Of a stretch of DNA of 64,000 bases, positions 58,116 to 64,000 are shown one piece after another. A program made the translations under genes and the position numbers. The DNA is from Nesterenkonia halophila (GTDB lineage: Bacteria; Actinomycetota; Actinomycetes; Actinomycetales; Micrococcaceae), in contig NZ_WIAX01000007.1 in assembly GCF_009467795.1 (NCBI RefSeq), positions 1 through 64,000 on the forward strand. Reading direction: 5' to 3'. The notes beneath the pieces are model-generated. The model saw nothing but the letters and a program-made list of their open reading frames with translations, did not search any database and had not been told where the DNA came from. Within the stretch, counting starts at the first letter, position 1. Each line of letters begins with the position of its first letter.

Positions 58116-59624
58116 ATGACCCGCACGAACATCATCTTCGTCATGTCCGACGACCATGCCGCCCACGCCATCTCGGCCTATGGCAGCCGCGTCAATCACA
58201 CCCCGCATCTGGACCGGATGGCGACTGAGGGCGCCCGGCTGGACGCGGTCTACTGCACCAACGCGATCTGCAGCCCATCGCGCGCGTCGATCCTGACCGG
58301 CACCTACAGCCACATCAACGGCGTCTCCTCGATCTGGACGCAGATGGACTACCGCGTGCCGACCTTCATCGACGTGCTGAAGGAGAACGGATACAGGACC
58401 TCGCTCTTCGGCAAGTGGCACCTCGGCGAGGAAGGGGTCTCGGCGCCGCGCAGCTTCGACGACTGGAAAGTCTTTCCGGGGCAGGGCGACTACATCGATC
58501 CGGAGATGATCGATGAGAACGGATCCCAGGTGGTCGAGGGCTATGCCACCGACATCGTCACCGACATGGCCATCGACTGGTTGGACGAGCGTGAGGACGA
58601 CGAGCCGTTCTGCATGCTGGTCCACCACAAGGCCCCGCACCGGCCCTGGGTGCCCGACGAGAAGCATCGGGATCTCTACGACGACGGCTCCATCCCTGAG
58701 CCGGAGACCTTCTTCGACGATCACGTCAGCCGCAGCCGGGCGGTGCAGGGGGTGCACATGTCGATCGCCGACGACATGGGAGCCGACGACCTGAAGACCG
58801 AGGTGCCTGAGCATCTGCGTGGGCCGGAGAATCGTCGGGCGCGGATGAGCTGGAAGTACCAGATCTACATGCGGGATTATCTGCAGTGCATCCAGTCCAT
58901 CGATGACAATGTCGGTCGGCTGCTCGACCATCTGGACGAGAAAGGACTGTCCGAGAACACTCTGGTCGTCTACACCTCCGATCAGGGCTTCTTCCTGGGT
59001 GACCACGGATGGTTCGACAAGCGGCTGATGCTGGACCCGTCGCTGCAGATGCCGATGCTGATGCGCTGGCCCGCCGAGATCGAGGCCGGGACCCGTTGCG
59101 AGGGGATCATCACCAACGTCGACTTCGCCGCGACGTTCCTGGATGTCTGCGGCGTCGACGTCGATCAGGCGCTGCCGACCAATCAGGGCCGCAGCTTCCG
59201 CCCGCTGCTGCGCGGCGAGGAAGTCGAGGACTGGCCCGACGCGGCCTATTACCGCTATTGGGAGCATGATGATCCGATCCATGCTGCTCCGGCGCACTAT
59301 GGCATCCGCACTCGCGAGTTCAAGCTGATCCATTACTACGGTGCCGGACTCGGCGTCCCGGGGGCGTCGGAGCGGCTCTTCGAGTCGGAGTGGGAGCTCT
59401 ATGACCTGCGGCAGGATCCCGACGAGATGCGCAACGTCGCCGATGATCCGGAGTATGCCGAGATCCGCGGCGAGCTGGAGGTGAAGCTGGACGAGTACCA
59501 GCGGCACTATGGTGACGAGAAGTACCGCGGTCCGGAGACGCCGCGACCGGAGTGGGGGCCGTACGATGCTGAGATGCTGCAGCGCGTCGAGGAGTACGTG
59601 GAGAACATCCGCGCGACAAGTTGA
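58116..59624 (+). CDS. Type I (formylglycine-dependent) sulfatase, cytoplasmic
   Basis: 502 residues. The N-terminal metal motif is NIIFVMSDDHAAHAISAYG; the modification motif is C52-S-P-S-R in TNAICSPSRASILTGTYSH, followed by LFGKWHLG and VVYTSDQGFFLGDHGWFDK. The Cys-type site needs oxidation to formylglycine by an enzyme not in this window. There is no signal peptide, unlike many sulfatases, so it should act inside the cell on material brought in by the symporter. GGAGG precedes the ATG. Confidence 0.92.
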   Translation: MTRTNIIFVMSDDHAAHAISAYGSRVNHTPHLDRMATEGARLDAVYCTNAICSPSRASILTGTYSHINGVSSIWTQMDYRVPTFIDVLKENGYRTSLFGKWHLGEEGVSAPRSFDDWKVFPGQGDYIDPEMIDENGSQVVEGYATDIVTDMAIDWLDEREDDEPFCMLVHHKAPHRPWVPDEKHRDLYDDGSIPEPETFFDDHVSRSRAVQGVHMSIADDMGADDLKTEVPEHLRGPENRRARMSWKYQIYMRDYLQCIQSIDDNVGRLLDHLDEKGLSENTLVVYTSDQGFFLGDHGWFDKRLMLDPSLQMPMLMRWPAEIEAGTRCEGIITNVDFAATFLDVCGVDVDQALPTNQGRSFRPLLRGEEVEDWPDAAYYRYWEHDDPIHAAPAHYGIRTREFKLIHYYGAGLGVPGASERLFESEWELYDLRQDPDEMRNVADDPEYAEIRGELEVKLDEYQRHYGDEKYRGPETPRPEWGPYDAEMLQRVEEYVENIRATS

Positions 59625-59668
59625 ATGAGGGTGAGTGTCGGGTGTGCCGTATGGCGGCTTCTGAGGTA

Positions 59669-59713
59669 CGTTCGATTTTCAGTCGAACGACGAGTACCGG
59701 TTGAGCCGGTTTT
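59669..59713 (+). terminator. Hairpins after the sulfatase operon
   Basis: First hairpin CGTTCGA (59669-59675) / TCGAACG (59683-59689). Second hairpin ACCGG (59696-59700) / CCGGT (59706-59710), followed by TTT. The second has a terminator-like T-run. Confidence 0.55.
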
Positions 59714-59818
59714 CCTTTGAGCCCTTCTTCGGCCGGGTGGGCGCGGATGACCTCAGCCGCAGCGTCGACATTCCGATACTCTGCTCTGGTCGCCCGCCCC
59801 GCCGACCGGAAGGCCAGC

Positions 59819-60457
59819 ATGTCCCTGGACCACGTGGTGCTCGGACTCGAGCTCCTCGGCACCTTCGCCTTCGCCATCTCCGGCGCTCTACTCGCCACCC
59901 GCAAGGGCTTCGACGTCGTCGGCTCGGTGCTGTTGGCCAGTCTTGCCGGCCTCGGCGGTGGGGTGATCCGTGACCTGCTCCTCGACGCGGGTGTGCCGAC
60001 GGCCTTCACCTCACCCCTTTTGCTGGTCCCGGTTCTGTTGGCGGTGATGGCAGTTTTCCTCCGGCTGATCCATGAGGGCCGGCTTCGCCGCACTCTGCTG
60101 GTGTTCGACGCCCTGGGTCTCTCGCTGTTCTGTGTGATGGGCGCAACCATCGCCCATGAGACCGGGCTGAACCCGGTGGCTTCCGTCCTACTGGGTGTGA
60201 CCACTGCTGTCGGCGGGGGAACCATGCGCGACGTCGTCGCCAATAGGGTGCCGCAGATCGTCGATCCAGAAGGCGTCTACGCCGCCCCGGCCTTCCTCGG
60301 AGCCGGTGCCATCACGTTGGTGTTGCATCTTGGTGCGTTCAACGCATTCACCGCCAGCGGCGTCGCGGCCGGCGTGCTCACGCTTCGACTGTTGGCGCTG
60401 CGGTATCACTGGCGCATCCCGCTGGCGGCGCTCCGGTCCCGGTCGAGGCGGCAATAG
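59819..60457 (+). CDS. TRIC/UPF0126-family membrane protein (YicG/YadS-like)
   Basis: 212 residues from ATG 59819 (GGAAGG upstream). Seven hydrophobic segments. The family has two repeats of a glycine-rich motif, seen here as LASLAGLGGGVIRDLLL and GVTTAVGGGTMRDVVANRVP, plus AFAISGALLATRKGFD. Related proteins form trimeric K+-selective channels. It is monocistronic; TACTCT (59777-59782) may be its -10. Confidence 0.88.
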   Translation: MSLDHVVLGLELLGTFAFAISGALLATRKGFDVVGSVLLASLAGLGGGVIRDLLLDAGVPTAFTSPLLLVPVLLAVMAVFLRLIHEGRLRRTLLVFDALGLSLFCVMGATIAHETGLNPVASVLLGVTTAVGGGTMRDVVANRVPQIVDPEGVYAAPAFLGAGAITLVLHLGAFNAFTASGVAAGVLTLRLLALRYHWRIPLAALRSRSRRQ

Positions 60458-60513
60458 CCCATGTGCAAGGCGCTCTGGTTGATGCCGAGCACAACAGCAC
60501 GACGGCGCGTCAG

Positions 60514-60529
60514 CCGTCGTGGCCACGAC
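60514..60529. promoter_or_regulatory. Perfect 16-bp palindrome upstream of the GntR gene
   Basis: CGTCGTGGCCACGACG lies between the TRIC gene and the gntR gene, about 30 nt upstream of TAGCCT (60558-60563), a candidate -10 for gntR. It may be an operator or a small terminator stem. Confidence 0.4.
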
Positions 60530-60680
60530 GTCACATCAGGTGCGCTCAGGGCCTTGGTAGCCTGTGGCCCGACTCGTCGTCTGACGGGAGACGGGCGCGG
60601 AAGCGCCGGTGCTGGCGAGTCGGCGCCCCGCACGCAGTCCGGCCCCGCAGCGGGCGGGGGCGACCGGAAGGAGGCGACGA

Positions 60681-61355
60681 ATGATGGCGACGTCGGGCGA
60701 GGGCGCGGGCCCTCGGGGAGAGTCGAAGGAATCGCTGGCCGACTACGCCTACCGAGTCCTGAGGGATCGGCTGGTTCTGCTCGACATCAGCCCGGGAGCT
60801 CCCCTCGGGGAGAGCGTGCTGGCCCTCGAGCTGGGGGTCGGTCGCACGCCCCTGCGCGAGGCGCTCAAGCGACTGGAATCGGATCATCTCGTGGTGACGT
60901 TCTCCCGTCGAGGGACGTTCGCGACCACAGTCGACGTCACCGAGCTCTCGGAGATCACCGAGATGCGCAGTGTGCTCGTGCCGTTGGCCGCACGGCGGGC
61001 CGCCCAGCACCACGGCGGGGCAATGCGGCGGGACCTGGACGAGGCCCTGCGGGCGATGGAGAAGTTCGATGAGGAGGTAGACGCTCGAGCGCTGCTGGAG
61101 CATGATCTGGCCGTTCATCGGCTGATCAGCGCGGCGGCATGCAGTCGGCACCTGCAGGAGACGCTGGTGCGCCTGGACCACCTGGTCGCCCGGATGTGGT
61201 GCGCCATGATCGACCGTATCCCGCCGATGGGCGACCATGTCCGCGAGCATGTCGCCTTAGTGGGCGCCGTCCTAGACGGCGACGCGGACCGTGCGGAGGG
61301 CCTGGCGGCCGCCCATGTCAGCGATTTCGATCGAGCCGTCCGCGCTGTCGTCTGA
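60681..61355 (+). CDS. GntR-family (FadR/FCD) transcriptional regulator
   Basis: 224 residues from ATG 60681 with AGGAGG, spacing 7. The winged helix has YRVLRDRLVLLDISPGAPLG and LALELGVGRTPLREALKRLESDHLV. The C-terminal FCD domain is all-helical with metal-ligand-type residues in EHDLAVHRLI and HVREHVALV. FCD regulators often bind small carboxylates. It converges on the YkvI-like gene (20 bp apart) and is the obvious candidate regulator for that gene and for the MFS gene. Confidence 0.9.
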   Translation: MMATSGEGAGPRGESKESLADYAYRVLRDRLVLLDISPGAPLGESVLALELGVGRTPLREALKRLESDHLVVTFSRRGTFATTVDVTELSEITEMRSVLVPLAARRAAQHHGGAMRRDLDEALRAMEKFDEEVDARALLEHDLAVHRLISAAACSRHLQETLVRLDHLVARMWCAMIDRIPPMGDHVREHVALVGAVLDGDADRAEGLAAAHVSDFDRAVRAVV

Positions 61356-61375
61356 CTGGGCCCGGAGGGCAGTCC

Positions 61376-62521
61376 TCACGCGGCGGCGCCCGGGCGACGT
61401 GAGCGGCGTCGTACGAGGCGGGTGAGAGTCCTGGCGATCATCAGGACCAGCAGGACGATGCCCACATATCCGTTGACCACGTAGACGATGTTGACCATCT
61501 GCGAGAATGGCAGGATCAGCCCGATGACGGCACCGGCGGCCGCGAGGGCGATGGTCAGGCGCCTGAACGCCGGCGTCTGGTCGGCGCGGAATCGGGACGC
61601 GACGGTCCACAGCAGCGGGATCGAGGTCGTGTAGATGCCGGCCAGGATCATCACGGAGATGCCGGAGGCGAGCAATGGATGCAGATCGCGCGCCAGGACG
61701 AGCATCGGGATCTCAGTGCCGTTGACCTGCACGATGTGAGCGAGCAGGCCCAGCCCGACGAGCATGCACGAGGCGGCGAATATGACGCCTCCCAGAATCC
61801 CGCCGGAGGCGGCCTCTCGGCTACTGCGGGCGGTCCGTCCCAGCGCGGTGAGGAAGGAAGCCAGCCACAGCATGCAGAAGCCCACGTAGGAGAGGCCCGC
61901 CAGGAGCCAGTTCGTGGAGGCCCGAGTCAGCTCCAGCTCGGGCAGTAGATCCACTCCCGCGGCGATCTCTTCCGGATCGCGGATGAAGCCCAGGATGCCC
62001 AGGGCGACGGCGATGATGACGATCACCGGGCCGATTCTGCCGATGACATCCACCAGGCTCCGCAGTCCGAACCAGACGGTGAGGCTGACGGCCACGGCCA
62101 GCCCGATGCCGCCGAGATATTTGGATAGCCCGTAGTGCTCCTGGACCACGGCCCCGGCGCCGGAGATCATCACGGTGAAGCTGAGGAAGACGAACACCAC
62201 GGCGAAGATGTCGAAGAAGCGACCCAGGTGTCGCCCGCAGTAGTGGGTGAACACGTCGCTGGGCTTCTCGAAGGCCTCGGAGCGTCCGACGAGCAGGAAC
62301 TCTGCGCAGACGTAGCTGATCAGCACCATGACCACCAGCCCCGTCCCGAGGATGCCCCAGTAGCCGTAGGAGGAGAAATACTGCAGAATCTCCTGCCCGG
62401 TGGCGAAGCCGGAGCCGATGAGGAAAGCCATGATGGCTCCGGCGTAGGTGAGGATTCGCAGGCTCGCGGGCTTCTCCCGGGTGCCCGGACGGACTGTGGG
62501 GCGAGGGGGCGTCTTCACCAT
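61376..62521 (-). CDS. YkvI-like LeuT-fold membrane transporter
   Basis: 381 residues, about ten hydrophobic segments. The first helix has the family signature IMAFLIGSGFATGQEILQYFSSYG. Later parts include FTVMISGAGAVVQEHYGL and YTTSIPLLWTVASRF. YkvI-type proteins are related to the APC superfamily; their substrates are unknown. The promoter region contains a perfect TGATATATCA palindrome, suggesting GntR control. The ATG at 62519-62521 has GGGAAGATC upstream. Confidence 0.82.
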   Translation of the reverse strand: MVKTPPRPTVRPGTREKPASLRILTYAGAIMAFLIGSGFATGQEILQYFSSYGYWGILGTGLVVMVLISYVCAEFLLVGRSEAFEKPSDVFTHYCGRHLGRFFDIFAVVFVFLSFTVMISGAGAVVQEHYGLSKYLGGIGLAVAVSLTVWFGLRSLVDVIGRIGPVIVIIAVALGILGFIRDPEEIAAGVDLLPELELTRASTNWLLAGLSYVGFCMLWLASFLTALGRTARSSREAASGGILGGVIFAASCMLVGLGLLAHIVQVNGTEIPMLVLARDLHPLLASGISVMILAGIYTTSIPLLWTVASRFRADQTPAFRRLTIALAAAGAVIGLILPFSQMVNIVYVVNGYVGIVLLVLMIARTLTRLVRRRSRRPGAAA

Positions 62522-62576
62522 GATCGGATCTTCCCTGTCGCTGGCGTCGACCGGGCATCGCGCGTGAAGTCGACGA

Positions 62577-62588
62577 CTGATATATCAG
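62577..62588. promoter_or_regulatory. Perfect palindrome upstream of the YkvI-like gene
   Basis: CTGATATATCAG lies 56 nt before the YkvI start and is notably AT-rich for this genome. It is of a type bound by FCD-class GntR regulators. Confidence 0.55.
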
Positions 62589-62613
62589 CTGGCCCAGAGA
62601 CTAGATCGATCAT

Positions 62614-62649
62614 GTGAGGCAGTCAACATACTGGAGTGACGTGCCTCAC
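62614..62649. promoter_or_regulatory. Inverted repeat in the YkvI-MFS divergent region
   Basis: GTGAGGCA (62614-62621) and TGCCTCAC (62642-62649), perfect 8-bp arms around 20 nt. It may be an operator for either divergent gene. The rest of the 62522-62864 gap holds the palindromes listed and no gene. Confidence 0.45.
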
Positions 62650-62798
62650 GGGAAGCGTGGCAGATGGATGCCCGGGCGGTCGTCGCCGTCTCGCAGCATC
62701 GTCTCGATCCGTCGGGAACTGCAGCCTCGACAGCCTACCGGGCATTCGGAGCGGGGGCATGACCTGCAGGGATGACAGGTGAGGGGCCTTGGAAATAT

Positions 62799-62806
62799 GG
62801 TATACC
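62799..62806. promoter_or_regulatory. GGTATACC palindrome upstream of the MFS gene
   Basis: GGTATACC sits within ATGGTATACCAA, 58 nt before the MFS start. GGTATACC-like sequences are common GntR/FCD operators. Confidence 0.5.
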
Positions 62807-62864
62807 AAAAGCATCGTGCGGCGTTAGAGACCTGCCGTGCGGCAGCGCGGATGAGAGGGGTCCG

Positions 62865-64000
62865 ATGGAATCCGAGGCCGACACGGACCGCCCGCCGGAG
62901 ATCGCCCACGATCCTGCTCGACAAGCCTTGCCGGAGCCCGCCGCACAGGCCGGGCAGCGCGAGGCCTCGCCGACGTCGTCCCGCTTCGGCACAGTGCTCG
63001 CGTTGCTCAGCATCGTGCTGATGGCCGCCTGCCTGCGCCCGGCGGCGACCTCGCTGGGGCCGGTGCTCGCCGAGGTGGAGGCCGCCTTCGGGCTGCAGGG
63101 GTGGCAGACCGGGCTGCTGACCGCGCTGCCCGGCGCCGCCTACGTCGTCTTCGGTGCGGTGGCCTTCCTGGTCCTCCGCCGCCTGGGCATGTTCCGGGCG
63201 CTGCTGCTCTGCGTCGTCGCCATCGCCGTCGGCCTGCTGGTGCGCGTGCTCGGCGACGGCTGGGCGGCCTTCGCCGGCTTCACCACGCTGGCGCTGGCGG
63301 GCATGGCCATGGGCAACGTGGTCCTGCCGGTCTACGTCAAGGCGCGCTTCCCGACTTCACAGACCCGTGCGGTCACGGTGTTCATGATGGCCCTGGGCCT
63401 CGGTGCGGCGCTGCCGACGCTGCTGACCGCTCCGGCGGCCGACGTGCTGGGCGGGTGGCGACCCGGTCTGGGCCTCTGGGCCGCGCTGCCGGTGCTCGCC
63501 CTGGTCGTCTGGCTCGCACTGCGCGGGCTCGGGCCGACTCCCGACCTCGGCGCGCGCACTCCGTCCTCCGCCGGCGCCCGGCCGCGGGCGATCACCGCCT
63601 CGCGCGGGGTCTGGGCGCTGACGCTGTACTTCGGCCTGCAGTCGCTGCACGCCTACGTGCAGTTCGGCTGGGCCGCGCAGATCTACCGAGACGCCGGCCT
63701 GGATCCGGTCACTGCCGGACTGATGGTCACCATCATCGTCGCCGGCGGCATCCCCGGCGGGTTCATCGCCCCGCAGATCGTCGCCCGCGGCCGGCACGTC
63801 CGTCCGGTGCTGGTCGGCTATGCGATCGCCGCGATGTGCGGCTATGCCGGACTGCTGCTGGCCCCGACGACCCTGCCCTGGCTCTGGGCCGTCGGGCTGG
63901 CCGTGGGCGGCTTCTCCTTCCCGTCCGCGCTGGCGCTGATCACGGTGCGCACCCGCCGCCCCGAGGTCACCGCCCGCACGTCGGGCTTCGTGCAGCCGGT
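62865..64000 (+). CDS. CynX/NimT-family MFS transporter (3' end outside window)
   Basis: 378 codons are visible from ATG 62865 (GAGAGGGG upstream); the frame is open at the window edge. After a hydrophilic N-terminus of about 45 residues come hydrophobic segments typical of 12-TM MFS proteins. CLRPAATSLGPVLAEVEAAFGL and TGLLTALPGAAYVVFGA resemble CynX/NimT (YycB) exporters. The substrate is unknown. It is divergent from the YkvI-like gene across a region with three inverted repeats. Confidence 0.88.
   Translation, partial: MESEADTDRPPEIAHDPARQALPEPAAQAGQREASPTSSRFGTVLALLSIVLMAACLRPAATSLGPVLAEVEAAFGLQGWQTGLLTALPGAAYVVFGAVAFLVLRRLGMFRALLLCVVAIAVGLLVRVLGDGWAAFAGFTTLALAGMAMGNVVLPVYVKARFPTSQTRAVTVFMMALGLGAALPTLLTAPAADVLGGWRPGLGLWAALPVLALVVWLALRGLGPTPDLGARTPSSAGARPRAITASRGVWALTLYFGLQSLHAYVQFGWAAQIYRDAGLDPVTAGLMVTIIVAGGIPGGFIAPQIVARGRHVRPVLVGYAIAAMCGYAGLLLAPTTLPWLWAVGLAVGGFSFPSALALITVRTRRPEVTARTSGFVQP

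Noticed and set aside
1-64000. CRISPR arrays, tRNA/rRNA genes, transposases, prophage genes
   Set aside because: None were recognised on reading the translated frames and looking for cloverleaf or repeat-spacer patterns; small ncRNAs cannot be excluded by eye.

Overview
This window is chromosomal DNA from a high-GC Gram-positive bacterium (roughly 70% G+C by eye). The block rpmH-rnpA-yidD-yidC-jag-rsmG-parA-parB / trxA-trxB / murJ-NUDIX-pcnA is the origin-proximal arm of an actinobacterial chromosome. The later block GT87-ino1 ... rpsF-ssb-rpsR-rplI ... dnaB, the PcaD-PcaC fusion (pcaL), and many TANNNT -10 elements just upstream of leaderless starts suggest Micrococcales, probably Micrococcaceae. 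The family placement is an inference. There are no rRNA or tRNA genes, CRISPR arrays or insertion sequences that I can recognise.

Layout. 1-10,150: a truncated TetR repressor gene, then the rpmH-to-parB series on the plus strand. parA and parB are separated by about 2.3 kb without a convincing gene. That gap and the parB gene carry 13 parS-like sites and a five-unit DnaA-box array with an exact 13-bp period. 10,150-17,730: the thioredoxin system (with a SigR/SigH-type promoter), a MurJ-linked membrane pseudokinase, MurJ, a NUDIX hydrolase and the CCA-adding enzyme. 17,730-28,010: a complete protocatechuate/beta-ketoadipate cluster (pobA-pcaHGBL, pcaF-pcaIJ) with two IclR regulators. 28,000-38,000: a GT87 glycosyltransferase, inositol-phosphate synthase, a DUF418 membrane protein, an ABC exporter, a two-component system and an M18 aminopeptidase. 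38,250-45,100: rpsF-ssb-rpsR-rplI, a 1.1-kb gene-free stretch with a second DnaA-box group, a luciferase-like oxidoreductase, an alpha/beta hydrolase and dnaB. 45,100-55,250: mixed housekeeping and accessory genes, including an SDR lacking the usual catalytic Tyr, a WYL regulator, a secreted GDPD, a formaldehyde dehydrogenase family enzyme, and a cytoplasmic subtilisin beside a small I9-like protein. 55,400-64,000: a LacI-controlled sugar symporter-sulfatase locus, a TRIC-family channel, and a GntR regulator near a YkvI-like transporter and a CynX-type MFS exporter.

How the parts fit. ParA, ParB and the parS array would form the chromosome segregation centre. The DnaA-box array inside it could link initiation and segregation, or be the origin itself. 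The pca genes convert 4-hydroxybenzoate to succinyl-CoA and acetyl-CoA. The sulfatase has no signal peptide and sits with a cation symporter, which suggests import of a sulfated sugar followed by intracellular desulfation.

The strongest unusual signal is the parS/DnaA-box structure between 6.3 and 10.1 kb, together with a ParB whose N-terminal linker is about 340 residues long and is itself written over parS sites.
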